Numbered from the stretch's first letter, positions 17,273 through 27,281 are shown. The stretch: 64,000 nt of DNA from Prauserella isguenensis (GCF_014191605.1 NZ_JACHWU010000002.1:62001-126000), one strand, 5' to 3'. Notes: a model not told the origin generated them from the sequence alone. A program made the numbers and translations.

Positions 17273-19210
17273 ATGGACGGCAGCTGGTCACTGATGAGCG
17301 GCGCGATGCGCGCGGCGGACGCCCCGAAGGGTCTGCGGACGGGCACGGTACGACGGGTCGCGGCCTTCGCCCGGCCGCACTGGCGGCGACTGGCCGTCTT
17401 CCTCGCACTGACGGTCGTTGCCGCGGTCGTCGCCGTCTCGACGCCGCTGCTGGCCGGCCGCGTGGTGGATCAGATCGTCGGCGGGGGCACGACGAGCGCG
17501 GTCGTCTGGCTGGCACTCGCGATCGCCGGCCTCGCCATCGCCGACGCCGCCGTCGGACTCGCGGAACGTTGGCAGTCCGCCCACATCGGGGAAGGGCTGA
17601 TCTTCGACCTCCGCCGCGCGGTGTTCGAACACGTCCAGCGCATGCCGATCGCGTTCTTCACCCGCACTCGCACCGGCGCACTGGTCAGCAGGCTCAACAA
17701 CGACGTCATCGGCGCCCAGCGGACGTTCACCGCGACCCTGTCCGGCCTGGTGACGAACGTGATCCAGTTGCTGCTGTCGGTCGCCGTGATGGTCACGCTG
17801 TCCTGGCAGGTGACCCTGCTGGCGCTCGTGTTGCTGCCAATCTTCGTGATCCCTGCCCGCCGGATCGCCCGGCGGATGGCCGATCTGCAGCGCGAGTCGG
17901 CCGAACAGAACGCCTCGATGACGACCCAGATGACCGAACGGTTCTCCGCACCCGGTGCGACCCTGGTCAAACTCTTCGGCAGGCCGCGCGAGGAGGCGGG
18001 CGAGTTCGCCGAGCGTGCCGGGCGCGTACGGGATCTCGGCGTGCGGACCGCGATGCTCACCCGCTGGTTCATGACGACCCTGACACTCGTCTCCGCACTC
18101 GCGCTCGCCCTCGTGTACGGCCTGGGTGGCTGGCTCGCACTCGACGGGCAGCTGGCCGCGGGCACGGTCGTGTCCCTCGCGCTGCTGCTCACCCGGCTGT
18201 ACACGCCGCTGACCGCGTTGGCGAACGTGCGCGTCGACGTGATGACTGCGCTCGTGTCGTTCGAGCGGATCTTCGAGGTGCTCGATCTGGACCCGATGAT
18301 CACCGAGCGGGAGCGGCCGCGGGAGCTGCCCGCCGGACCGGTGTCGGTCGAGTTCGACGCGGTGCGGTTCGCCTACCCGTCGCCGGACTCGTACTCGCTG
18401 GCCTCGCTCGAGGACGTCGCCGTGCTCGACCACCGTGGCGGCGAGGAGGTGCTGCACGGCGTGAGCTTCCGCGCCGAGGCGGGGGAGATGGTGGCACTCG
18501 TCGGTCCGTCCGGCGCGGGCAAGTCCACGATCGCCGGTCTCGTGCCGCGGCTCTACGACGTCGATGCGGGTGCCGTCCGGTTGTCGGACGTCGACGTTCG
18601 CGACCTCGGTTTCGACTCGGTCAAATCGACCGTCGGCGTCGTCACGCAGGACGGGCACCTGTTCCACGACACGATCCGTGCCAATCTGGCGTACGTGAGC
18701 CCGGGCGTCGCCGACGCGGACATCTGGCACGCCCTCGACCGCGCACGGCTGACCGACCTGGTGCGCTCGCTGCCCGACGGCCTCGACACCGTGGTCGGGG
18801 AACGCGGCTATCGGCTCTCCGGCGGTGAACGGCAGCGGCTCACGATCGCGCGGCTGTTGCTGGCCCAGCCCCGCGTGGTCGTGCTCGACGAGGCGACCGC
18901 GCACCTGGATTCCGAATCCGAGGTCGCGGTGTCGGAGGCGCTGGCCGAAGCCCTCGCCGGACGCACCTCGCTCGTGATCGCACACCGGCTCTCCACGATC
19001 CGTGCGGCCGACCGCATCTGCGTCGTCGCGGAGGGCCGGGTCGTCGAGCAGGGCACCCACGACGAGTTGCTGGCCGCCGACGGCCGGTACGCCCAGCTGT
19101 ACCGCACCCAGTTCCGCGACGGATCCGGCACCGACGACGAATCCACCGACGACGACCCCGCAGGCGACGGACCGGTCGAGGCGGCGGGCGACGAAGCGGT
19201 CGTGGCGTGA
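17273..19210 (+). CDS. ABC exporter half-transporter (MsbA/multidrug type)
   Basis: A 645-residue protein: an exporter-type transmembrane domain with six helices (about 45-350) and a C-terminal ATPase. The ATPase has Walker A GPSGAGKST, signature LSGGERQR, Walker B VVVLDEAT and the H-loop IAHRLST. The Q-loop (VTQDGHLFHDTIRANLAY) is normal. The last 35 residues are acidic (TDDESTDDDP). A homodimer is expected, as no partner gene is present. GGGAGA 8 bases before the ATG at 17273 decides the start. The alpha/beta hydrolase gene overlaps its end (GTGA). Substrate unknown. Confidence 0.9.
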   Translation: MDGSWSLMSGAMRAADAPKGLRTGTVRRVAAFARPHWRRLAVFLALTVVAAVVAVSTPLLAGRVVDQIVGGGTTSAVVWLALAIAGLAIADAAVGLAERWQSAHIGEGLIFDLRRAVFEHVQRMPIAFFTRTRTGALVSRLNNDVIGAQRTFTATLSGLVTNVIQLLLSVAVMVTLSWQVTLLALVLLPIFVIPARRIARRMADLQRESAEQNASMTTQMTERFSAPGATLVKLFGRPREEAGEFAERAGRVRDLGVRTAMLTRWFMTTLTLVSALALALVYGLGGWLALDGQLAAGTVVSLALLLTRLYTPLTALANVRVDVMTALVSFERIFEVLDLDPMITERERPRELPAGPVSVEFDAVRFAYPSPDSYSLASLEDVAVLDHRGGEEVLHGVSFRAEAGEMVALVGPSGAGKSTIAGLVPRLYDVDAGAVRLSDVDVRDLGFDSVKSTVGVVTQDGHLFHDTIRANLAYVSPGVADADIWHALDRARLTDLVRSLPDGLDTVVGERGYRLSGGERQRLTIARLLLAQPRVVVLDEATAHLDSESEVAVSEALAEALAGRTSLVIAHRLSTIRAADRICVVAEGRVVEQGTHDELLAADGRYAQLYRTQFRDGSGTDDESTDDDPAGDGPVEAAGDEAVVA

Positions 19211-19947
19211 CCGGCGCGGGCGGTGAGGACCGCGACGGCGGCGTGGCGGATGCGGCGTATCCGGCGCTGACGGTGCGCCGCGCCCGAGGCACGGTCCGCG
19301 GTGTGGCGCTCGTCCTGCACGGCGGGGCCGAACACGGCACCGACCCGGTCCGGCCGTGGCGCAGCGCCTACCTCCGGATGGTGCCGTTCGCGCGTGCGCT
19401 GGCGGCGACCTACGGCAGCTGCGGTGTGGACGTGTACCTGCTGCGCAACCGCGTCCGGGGCTGGAACGGGACGGCACAGGACCCCGTGGTGGACGCGCGC
19501 CGGGCGCTGGCCCGCATCCGGCGGGAGCGGCCCGGCGTCCCGGTCACCCTGACCGGGCACTCGATGGGAGGCAGGGTCGCACTCCGCACGGCCGACGACG
19601 CGGCCGTGCGGGCGGTGTGCGCACTCGCGCCCTGGACACCCGACGACGACCCGGTCGAGCCGGTCCGTGGTCGCCGCGTACTCGTCGCGCACGGTATGGA
19701 CGACGAGCGCACGGCCCCGGAGGCGTCACGCGCCTACGCCGAGCGCGCCGCGGCCGTGGCCGAGCACGCCGCATGGGTCGGACTCACCGGTGAGCGGCAC
19801 GCCATGCTGCGAAGGCCGGGCGTGTGGCGACGGCTCGTACTCGACACGACGGCGCGCGGGCTGGACCTGCCGGTCGGGCCACGCGTGGCCGATCTCGACA
19901 CGGAACGGTGTGAGACTGCTCCCACGTGCCTGTCGATCACGATGTGA
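19207..19947 (+). CDS. Alpha/beta hydrolase
   Basis: A 246-residue hydrolase. The oxyanion strand is ALVLHGGAEHG, the nucleophile elbow GHSMGG is near residue 117, the acid is probably the Asp of HGMDDERT and the histidine that of GERHAML. No signal peptide. GTG 19207 overlaps the stop of the ABC exporter by 4 bases, so the two are translationally coupled. The substrate is not known; joint expression with the exporter suggests work on the same class of compound (weak inference). Confidence 0.82.
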   Translation: MTGAGGEDRDGGVADAAYPALTVRRARGTVRGVALVLHGGAEHGTDPVRPWRSAYLRMVPFARALAATYGSCGVDVYLLRNRVRGWNGTAQDPVVDARRALARIRRERPGVPVTLTGHSMGGRVALRTADDAAVRAVCALAPWTPDDDPVEPVRGRRVLVAHGMDDERTAPEASRAYAERAAAVAEHAAWVGLTGERHAMLRRPGVWRRLVLDTTARGLDLPVGPRVADLDTERCETAPTCLSITM

Positions 19948-20151
19948 CGTACTGTGACCTGCGGTCGGACCACCCACGGGCGGCAGCACGCGGGCGCACC
20001 GTGCAACCGAATCGGGGACACGTGCGTCTCCGGCAGTGGGTGTGCGGTTTAGTGGTCCCGAGCGCCGCCGGCGCGACGGACGTGCCGCACCAGAGGTGGC
20101 AGACGAGCAGTACCGAGATCGAGCGGTACCGAGACGGACCGGGAGACGGCC

Positions 20152-21429
20152 ATGACGCAGGGCGGGCAGTACGGCGGGGGATGGCCGGAAGGCCGACCGC
20201 CGCACGGACACCGGCGACCGCCGCGTGGCCCGGCCGGTCCGCCCGGCGGACCCGGCGGTCCGGGAGCACCGGGTGGTCCGGGGCGGCCCGGTGGCGGTCC
20301 ACCGGGCGCACGTCCGGGGCCGCGTGGGCCGCGTGACCACCAGCGGGCCCAGATGATGCCGTTGCCGGGCAGCGACCAGGCGCGGCGCGTGCCGCCCCAG
20401 CAGGACACGCGGATCGCCCCGCCTCCCGAGGAGCCGCCGCCGGAGCGGCCGGCCGGGGCGCAGCGCCCGCAGGGCCGCCCGAAGCGCCGGCGCTCGTTCG
20501 GCAAGATCGCCGGATCGTTGGCGATGGTGATCGTCCTGTTGCTGGCCGGGGTATGGCTGTACCTGGAGTTCTCGATCAACCGCATCGACGCCATCCAGGA
20601 CTACGAGGGCAGGCCCGCCGCCGCTGCGGGCACCAACTGGCTGATCGTCGGCTCGGACTCGAGGGATGGGCTCGACCAGGACCAGAAGGACGCGCTGGCC
20701 ACCGGCGACGCGGGCGGCAATCGCACCGACACGATGATGATCGCGCACCTGCCGGACAACGACACGAAGCCGACGTTGCTGAGCCTGCCGCGTGACTCGG
20801 TCGTCGAGATCCCCGGCCACGGCAGCGGCAAGATCAACTCGGCGTTCGCAATCGGCGGAGCGCCGCTGCTGGCGAAGACCATCGAACAGGCCACCGACCT
20901 GCGCATCGACCACTACGCGGAGATCGGGTTCGGCGGGTTCGCCGGCATGGTCGATGCGATGGGCGGCGTCGAGATGAACATCGAGCAGAAGATGCACGAC
21001 CCGAAGACGGGGATCACCATTCCGGCGGGTGAGCAGGAGCTCGACGGCGCGCAGGCCCTCGGCTTCGTCCGGATGCGCTACAGCGCCGCGACGCCCCGTT
21101 CCGACCTGGACCGGGTGGTCAACCAGCGCCGCTTCATCGGCGAGATGGTGAGCCAGATGTCCAGTCCGGCCACGCTGCTGAACCCGTTCGCCGTGGTGCC
21201 GTTGCTGGGCGAGGCGCCGGACGCGCTCACGATGGACGACGACGACCACCTGCACCACCTGGTCGCACTGGCCTGGGCCATGCGCGGTATCTCCAGCGGC
21301 GGTGTGGTCAGCACGACGATGCCGACGGCGTCGTCGTCGGCCGAACAGTGGGACGAAGCGCGCTCGACCGCGTTGCTCGACGCGCTGCGCAACGACACGC
21401 CCGTGCCGGAGAACGCCATCGTGGAGTGA
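20152..21429 (+). CDS. LytR-CpsA-Psr (LCP) family cell-wall glycopolymer ligase
   Basis: A 425-residue protein. Residues 1-115 are cytosolic, very rich in Gly, Pro and Arg, and include a run of G-x-y triplets (GPAGPPGGPGGPGAPG and more, residues 27-60) like collagen. A membrane anchor follows at about 116-138, then the extracellular LCP domain with the phosphate-binding signature residues: GSDSR, a TDTMMIAHL strand, LSLPRDSVVEIPG and later FVRMRYS. LCP enzymes attach arabinogalactan or teichoic-acid-like polymers to peptidoglycan. GGGAGA lies 7 bases before the ATG. The 204 bases upstream show no other gene. Confidence 0.93.
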   Translation: MTQGGQYGGGWPEGRPPHGHRRPPRGPAGPPGGPGGPGAPGGPGRPGGGPPGARPGPRGPRDHQRAQMMPLPGSDQARRVPPQQDTRIAPPPEEPPPERPAGAQRPQGRPKRRRSFGKIAGSLAMVIVLLLAGVWLYLEFSINRIDAIQDYEGRPAAAAGTNWLIVGSDSRDGLDQDQKDALATGDAGGNRTDTMMIAHLPDNDTKPTLLSLPRDSVVEIPGHGSGKINSAFAIGGAPLLAKTIEQATDLRIDHYAEIGFGGFAGMVDAMGGVEMNIEQKMHDPKTGITIPAGEQELDGAQALGFVRMRYSAATPRSDLDRVVNQRRFIGEMVSQMSSPATLLNPFAVVPLLGEAPDALTMDDDDHLHHLVALAWAMRGISSGGVVSTTMPTASSSAEQWDEARSTALLDALRNDTPVPENAIVE

Positions 21430-21518
21430 CCCATGACCGGTGGCTCGCCGAGCGCGGCGGGTCACCGGGTGGCACGGGGAACGTCGTCGGCCGGCTCGGT
21501 GGCCTGGGCGGCGCCCGC

Positions 21519-21971
21519 TCAGCCCGCGCTGTGCAGGACGGCCAGTGCGCGCTCGGCGTGCACCGCCATACGCAGCTCACTCTTGACGACCCCGAGCACC
21601 CGGCGGTCGGTGCCGATGACGAACGTGTGCCGCTTGGTGGCGAGCGGCCCGAAAGCGCGTCGCACACCGAACTGCCGGGCGACCGCGGCGTCGGCGTCCG
21701 ACAACAGCGGAAAGCCCATGTCGTGGGTGGTGGCGAACTTCTGCTGCTTGTCCACCGGGTCCGGGCTGATGCCGACCCGGTGGGCTCCGATCGCGGCGAA
21801 CTCGGCCGCGTGGTCGCGGAAGTGGCACGCCTCGGCGGTGCACCCGGGCGTCATCGCGGCGGGGTAGAAGAACAGCACGACCGGGCCGGTCTCGAGGAAT
21901 CCGGTCAGTGACCGCGGGGTGCCGCACTGGTCGGGCAGGGTGAAATCCGGGGCGTACTCGCCGTTGTTCAT
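21519..21971 (-). CDS. bcp: Thioredoxin-dependent peroxiredoxin, Bcp/PrxQ type
   Basis: A 150-residue peroxiredoxin. The peroxidatic cysteine is Cys44 in AAMTPGCTAEAC, with the resolving cysteine five residues later (Cys49), the atypical two-Cys pattern of Bcp. APDFTLPDQ near the start and GVRRAFG later fit the fold. It reduces organic peroxides and hydrogen peroxide with electrons from thioredoxin. The ATG at 21971 overlaps the stop of the GGDEF-EAL frame (ATGA), so it is the second gene of that unit. Confidence 0.92.
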   Translation of the reverse strand: MNNGEYAPDFTLPDQCGTPRSLTGFLETGPVVLFFYPAAMTPGCTAEACHFRDHAAEFAAIGAHRVGISPDPVDKQQKFATTHDMGFPLLSDADAAVARQFGVRRAFGPLATKRHTFVIGTDRRVLGVVKSELRMAVHAERALAVLHSAG

Positions 21972-23841
21972 GCCGGGGAGTATCGCTGGTCGAGTACGGC
22001 CGCGATCTCGGGGCCCGTGGCGCTGCCGCCGTAGTGGTCGCCGCGGCCCGCGAAGATGCCGACGTCCCGGAGTCGCTGGGCGTGTGCGGCGTTGCGGACG
22101 CCGTCCGCGCCCACCCGTTTGATGCCCAGCTCCCGAGCGCGTTCGAGCAGCGCGTACAGGTGTGCCCGCGCGTTGTCGGCCTCGGTGGTGCCCTCGGTGG
22201 CGAGACCGTCGACCAGTGGGCCGGACAGGATCGCGAATCCCACGGGCAGCCTGTGCGTGTGCACCAGTTCAAGGTCCGAGGCGCCGGAGACGGCGAGGGT
22301 GATCTTCACGTCGAGGTCGGACAGAACCGACAGCGTGTCCAGCACTTCGCCGCGCGGGTCGAACAGCGCGAGGCTGTCGGTGCAGATCCGCAATTTGTGA
22401 TGCGGCAGTCCGGTGCGCTCGAACTCGTCGCGGATGATGCGCACGAGGTTCGGGTCGACGGCCAGCCGCGTCGGCAGCCGCACGCACAGGTCGGGTGCGG
22501 TGGGGAAGTCGCGGTACCAGGCCGCGGCGTCCGACATCGACTCGGTCAGCAGCAGGGTGCCGAGCCTCGGGGTCATGCCGGTGGTGTCGGCGAGCGGGAA
22601 GAAGTCGGCACCGGTCAACGTGCCGTGCTCGGGATGGTTCCAGCGCAGGACCGCGTTCACCACGGCGATCTCGTCGCTGCCGTCCAGCTTGACCGTGGGC
22701 TGGTACTCGACCTCGAACTCGCCGTTCTCCATCCCGCCGCCGATACCGGCCCCGATGCCGTAGCGCTTGCGGCCCCCGAGTCCAGCTCGGGCTCGAACAG
22801 CATCCACTGCGCACGGCCGGCCTCCTTGGCGCGGTGCAGCGTGATCTCAGCGGCCCGCTGGACCTCCTCGGTCGTGCCGGTGCCCGCGTCATGGACGACG
22901 ATGCCCGCGCTGATGCCCACCGCCACGCCCCGGTCACCGATGTAGACCGGTTCGGCCAGCTCGGCCATGGCGGTTTCGACCAGCTCGATCACCGAGGCGG
23001 CCGTGACGCCACCGCGCTGGAGCACGCCGAAGCCGTCGCCGGAGAGCCGGGCGACGACGGTGTCCGGCCCGCGGAACACCGTCTCGAGTTTGCCCGCTGC
23101 GTAGCGCAGCACCTCGTCGGCCGCACCGGGGCCGAGCCCGTCGTTGACGACCTTGAAGCCGTCGACGTCGAGGAAGACGATCGCGACGCGGTCGGACTCC
23201 GGCGAGCCGAGCCACGTTTCGAGCGTCGTGTGGAAGCTGCGCGCGTTCGGCAGGCCGGTCAGCTGGTCGTGGGTGTTCTGCCTGCGCAGCGCCTCGCGCA
23301 GCAACTGCAGTTCGTTGATGTTCTCGGCCAGCAGCACCGGGTGCAGCCGCTCGCCCTCACCGCTCGGCAGTGCGGTGACGGTCACGTTCGTCAGCGCGGA
23401 ACTCTCCTCGGCCCGCCCGAGGTTCACCTGCTCGCGCTTGCGGGGGCGGCCGTCCTCGGCGAGGTCGGCCAGCGCGGTTCGCAGGGCGGCCACGTCACGC
23501 TCGTCGGTGCCGAGCCCGGTCAGCGTCACGCCGACGAGCTCGTCGAGCGTCATGTCGAGCAGGTCGAGCATGGCCGGGTTCGCATCGAGGACGGCGCCGT
23601 CGGGATCGGCGAGGACGACACCGCACGGTGCGGCGGCGTAGAGGGCGGCGAAGCGCTCCACCGCGGAGTCGTGCCGGGTCCGGCAGTGTGTCGTCGCGGC
23701 ATCGGCGGCCTCCCGGACCGCGGACGCGACGGCGCGCTCGAGTTCGGCCGTGGGCGCGTCGGACCCGGCCGCGTCGGCGATCTCGGCGGCCCACCGGCGG
23801 GCGATGTGGGACAACCCTGGTGCGTCACCAGGCTCGGGCAC
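21968..23841 (-). pseudogene. PAS-GGDEF-EAL protein with degenerate motifs, split by a frameshift
   Basis: The N-terminal frame (GTG 23841, behind GAGAGGTG) carries a PAS-like domain (ALYAAAPCGVVLADPDGAVLDANP), then a GGDEF fold in which the signature reads SGDGF. At about 22779-22785 the frame breaks: after FEPELDS a run of five G (minus strand) stands where six would continue into GRKRYGIG and an EAL-type domain (EYQPTVKLDG, LRWNHPEHGTLTG). The EAL signature is NAV, without the catalytic Glu. So neither cyclase nor phosphodiesterase activity is expected; the protein may sense or bind a nucleotide. The EAL frame is intact to its stop and overlaps bcp, which argues for a sequencing slip or recent mutation. 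Confidence 0.8.
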
Positions 23842-24092
23842 CGTGCACCTCTCTCGACGGACGGCACAGCCGTGCGGTTCAGCTGCCCCGACTGAGCTGG
23901 GGCACGGCCTCGACAGGCCGAAGGCCGGCTCGCCCGTCTGCCAACCTGCGGAACTGTCCACGTAGGGAGCACTGCAGAGTGTGCGTCGGCGGTCGAGTCG
24001 GCCGTCGGATATGCAACATCATCATGCCAACCGTGCTCTGTCCACCGACTGTACGGGTGGTTTCTACGGGGAGTAGGCGTCACGCTCCGTAG

Positions 24093-25574
24093 TTAGACCG
24101 GCTGGAGGTGCACCGGGAGGCCGTCGACCGGTACGGGCAGCGAAACGTAGTCCCACCGGACCTCGTAGTCGTCCGGCACGGTGATCCGGTACGAGCGGAC
24201 CAGCTCGTGCAGCAGCGCCTTCGTCTCGTACATGCCGAAATGCAGTCCGATGCACTTGTGCGCGCCGCCACCGAAGGGCATCCACGCGAACCGGTGCGAC
24301 TTGTCCTCGCGGCGGTCGGCGGCGAACCGCTCGGGGTCGAACCGGTGCGGATCGGTCCAGCACGCCGGGTCGAAGTGGTTCACGGAGGGCGCGACCCCGA
24401 CGAGCGTGCCCTCCGGGATGTAATGCCCGAGCACCTCGGTGTCCTTGACGGTGGCGCGGGACAGGCTCGGCACCGGCGCGACGAGCCGCAACGCCTCCTT
24501 GATGACCAGCTCCAGCGACGTCAGCGAGTCGAGCGCGGCCATGTCCGGATGGTCGTCGCCGAGGGCGAGCGACTCGTCGCGGACGCGCTCCTGCCACTCG
24601 GGGTTCTTGGCGAGGTAGTACGCCGCGGCCGTCGAGGTGATCGTGGTGGTGTCGTGCGCCGCCATCATGAGGAACACCATGTGGTTGACGACGTCGAGGT
24701 CGGTGAACCGCTCGCCGTCGGGTGTCGTGGCATGGCAGAGCGCGGAGAAGAGGTCGTCACCGTCGCTCGCGCGCTTGGCGGGCAGGTTCTCGGTGAAGTA
24801 CCGCTCGAGCCGCTTCCGGCCTTCGAGGCCGGCGCGCCATCGTCCGCCCGGGACCGGATAGCGCAGCAACGCCGTGCCCGCCCGCACGCACGCCACGAAA
24901 GCGCGGTTGATCTCGCGGGCCTCGTCGTCGCTGCGCATGTCCATGAAGACGCGGGTCGCGACGTCCAGGGTGAGCTGCTTGAGCGCCCAATACAGCCGCG
25001 GCGACGAGGGCCACGCGCCGACCCCCTGCCGCAGGGCCGGCCCCATGCTCGCGACGTAGCCGGCGAGCCGGTGGCGAGTGAAGGCCTCCTGCATGATCCG
25101 CCGGTGCATGCGGTGCTCGTCGAAGTCGAGCAGCATGAGTCCGCGGTGGAAGAACTTGTCGATGAAGAAGCGCCAGCCCTCCTGGGAGAACGCCTTGTCG
25201 CGGTTGACCAGCGCGGCTTGCGTCGCGTCGGCGCCTGTGAGAGTGACGATCCGTTGGCCGAACGCACCGGTCCACGACACCGGCCCGTAGCGCTCGAACC
25301 GGCGGAGTCCGAAGCTGACGCCGAAACGCATCTGGGTGAGGGCGTTGCCCACGAGCGGCGGCCCCGCGTCGCCGAGCACGGGCGCGAGCCCGCTGCCCGC
25401 GGGCGGCTCGGCGAGTTCCCGCGCGGGCCAGCGTTGGTGCAGCAGGCGGTCGTCGACGCGTCCGGGCAGCGGCCACGCGGTGAGTGGTGGGATGCGTTCC
25501 CGGAGCACCGTGCTGACCCGGTCGATCGCGGCGCTGGTCGCGCCGCGTGCGGCGTTGACTGGCGTGACGGCCAT
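24093..25574 (-). CDS. Cytochrome P450
   Basis: A 493-residue P450. The I-helix oxygen-binding motif is AAHDTTT (about residue 310), the K-helix ExxR is KEALR, and the heme loop is FGGGAHKCIGLHFG with the axial cysteine near residue 440. FSQEGWRFFIDKFFHRGLMLLDF followed by DEHRMHRRIMQEAF is the C-helix region. The ATG at 25574 with GAGGAG upstream is chosen. It follows the flavin monooxygenase gene by 108 bases on the same strand, so both probably share the promoter facing the AraC regulator. CTACGG/CCGTAG repeats at 24064-24092 may form its terminator. Confidence 0.93.
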   Translation of the reverse strand: MAVTPVNAARGATSAAIDRVSTVLRERIPPLTAWPLPGRVDDRLLHQRWPARELAEPPAGSGLAPVLGDAGPPLVGNALTQMRFGVSFGLRRFERYGPVSWTGAFGQRIVTLTGADATQAALVNRDKAFSQEGWRFFIDKFFHRGLMLLDFDEHRMHRRIMQEAFTRHRLAGYVASMGPALRQGVGAWPSSPRLYWALKQLTLDVATRVFMDMRSDDEAREINRAFVACVRAGTALLRYPVPGGRWRAGLEGRKRLERYFTENLPAKRASDGDDLFSALCHATTPDGERFTDLDVVNHMVFLMMAAHDTTTITSTAAAYYLAKNPEWQERVRDESLALGDDHPDMAALDSLTSLELVIKEALRLVAPVPSLSRATVKDTEVLGHYIPEGTLVGVAPSVNHFDPACWTDPHRFDPERFAADRREDKSHRFAWMPFGGGAHKCIGLHFGMYETKALLHELVRSYRITVPDDYEVRWDYVSLPVPVDGLPVHLQPV

Positions 25575-25682
25575 GGCGGCACCATCTCCTCGTCGAGACC
25601 CGCATCCACGGTGCCGCACCTGTTGGCAGTACGACAAGGGCGTTCCCCCGGTCGCAGGGAAAGCTTCGGGGTGCGGCGGGTG

Positions 25683-27209
25683 TCAGTCCCTCGGGGCGGC
25701 ACGGGCTGTGGCGGAGCCGATGCGGAAGTCGGCGAGTCGCACCCGGCGGGTCCGGGTGCGGTACTCCCGCGTACGCCCCGGCCAGTTCGACACGACGCGG
25801 CCGCCCGCGGCCCGGTACCAGCTGCGGCAGCGGGTCCACACCGACCGTGTGAGCCTGCCCTGGACCATGGCGTCCCAAGCGCGCTCGGCCTCCGGCCGTA
25901 CGTCGAGGTAGCGGCCGGGGCGCGCTCGGAGCTTGCTCACGGCGTCACGGATGTAGCGCGCCTGGCTCTCCAGCATGTGGACGATCGAGCCGCCGCCGAG
26001 GTTCGTGTTCGGGCCGTACATGAGGAACATGTTGGGAAACCCGGGCACCGTGATACCGAGGTGCGCGCGGGCGCCGTCGCTCCAGGCGTCGCTGATCGGG
26101 CGGTGGCCGAGACCGTGGATCTTCATCGGGGCGAGCAGGTCCTGCGCGGCGAACCCGGTGCCGTAGATGATGACGTCGGCCTCGTGGAGCGTGCCGTCGG
26201 CGGTGCGCACGCCCTCGGGAGTGATCTCGGCGACGTCGTCGGTCACGAGGTCGACAGTGGAGTCCGTGAGCGCGGGCAGGTAGTCGTTGCTGAACAGGAC
26301 GCGTTTACAGCCGAGCGCGTAGTCAGGCGTCAGTCGCTCGCGCAGCCGCGGGTCGGCGACCTTCTCCCGCAGGTGCCTGGTCGCCTGCCGGGCGAACAGC
26401 GGGGTGAACACCCGCCACCGCGAGAGGCATTCCTGAGCGAACTCGGCGTAGAGCCAGAACCCGAGCCGGTCGAGCTTCTGCAGCGCGGGGAGGGCCCGCA
26501 GCGGCAAGTGGTACCAGCGGTCGTAGGCGTGGTCGCGTTTGGGCAGGATGTACTGCGCCGAACGTTGGAACACGGTCATGCGTCCGACCTGCGGCCGAAT
26601 CTCCGGCACGAACTGAATCGCACTCGCGCCCGTGCCGATCACGGCGACGCGCTTGCCGGTCAGATCGCAGTCGTGATCCCACTCGGCGGAGTGGAACGCC
26701 CTGCCCCGGAAGGTCTCTCTGCCGGGGATGTCCGGGTAGGACGGCCGGGACAGTTGGCCGACGGCCGGGATGAACGCGGTGGTCTCGTACTCCTCGCCGC
26801 CGGTGGTGCGCACCAGCCAGCGCGCGCTCGTCTCGTCGAACTCGGCCGACGCGACCTCGCGGCCGAAGCGGATCCGGTCGGTGATGCCGTACTCCCGGGC
26901 CACGCGCTGCAGATAGGCCAGGATGTCGGGCTGGCGGGCGTAGCGGCGTGGCCAGCGGGTGACGCCGGCGAACGAGAACGAGTAGAGCGGCGAGGGCACG
27001 TCGCAACCCGCGCCCGGGTAGCTGTTCTCCCGCCACACGCCGCCCACGTCGGCCGCTTGCTCCAGGATCACGACGTCGTCGATGCCGTGGCGCCGCAACT
27101 CGATCGCCATGGCGATGCCGCCGAAACCGGCTCCGACGATCAGTGCGGTGCTGCGCATGGTCGGGGTGGACGCTGTTCGACTAGGCGCCGTCCGGTCGGG
27201 AGTGGTCAT
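25683..27209 (-). CDS. Flavin-containing monooxygenase, Baeyer-Villiger/MymA-like
   Basis: A 508-residue FAD/NADPH enzyme. The FAD Rossmann motif is GAGFGGIAM, the Baeyer-Villiger-type fingerprint FRGRAFHSAEWDHD follows, then a NADPH site GTGASAIQF and the C-terminal YGTGF. GCDVPSPLYSFSF and MYGPNTNLGGGS are typical for the group that includes Mycobacterium MymA and EthA relatives. It likely inserts oxygen into a ketone or oxidises a soft heteroatom. ATG 27209 follows TACGCT (27216-27221 on the minus strand) by 6 bases, a leaderless layout. It is divergent from the AraC gene. Confidence 0.9.
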   Translation of the reverse strand: MTTPDRTAPSRTASTPTMRSTALIVGAGFGGIAMAIELRRHGIDDVVILEQAADVGGVWRENSYPGAGCDVPSPLYSFSFAGVTRWPRRYARQPDILAYLQRVAREYGITDRIRFGREVASAEFDETSARWLVRTTGGEEYETTAFIPAVGQLSRPSYPDIPGRETFRGRAFHSAEWDHDCDLTGKRVAVIGTGASAIQFVPEIRPQVGRMTVFQRSAQYILPKRDHAYDRWYHLPLRALPALQKLDRLGFWLYAEFAQECLSRWRVFTPLFARQATRHLREKVADPRLRERLTPDYALGCKRVLFSNDYLPALTDSTVDLVTDDVAEITPEGVRTADGTLHEADVIIYGTGFAAQDLLAPMKIHGLGHRPISDAWSDGARAHLGITVPGFPNMFLMYGPNTNLGGGSIVHMLESQARYIRDAVSKLRARPGRYLDVRPEAERAWDAMVQGRLTRSVWTRCRSWYRAAGGRVVSNWPGRTREYRTRTRRVRLADFRIGSATARAAPRD

Positions 27210-27215
27210 GGTTGC

Positions 27216-27281
27216 AGCGTAGGGAGACGCCCCGGGCCCGCCCACCGCCGCGGCGGACACAATGTTGATACTTTCGGACAC
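27216..27281. promoter_or_regulatory. Divergent promoters with two CGGACAC direct repeats
   Basis: In the 72-base gap between the monooxygenase and the AraC gene, CGGACAC occurs at 27254-27260 and again at 27275-27281, exactly 21 bp apart (two helical turns), the spacing of many AraC-family binding sites. The second copy lies between TACTTT (27269-27274) and the GTG of the AraC gene, where it could repress the regulator; both lie upstream of the leaderless box of the monooxygenase. Confidence 0.6.
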
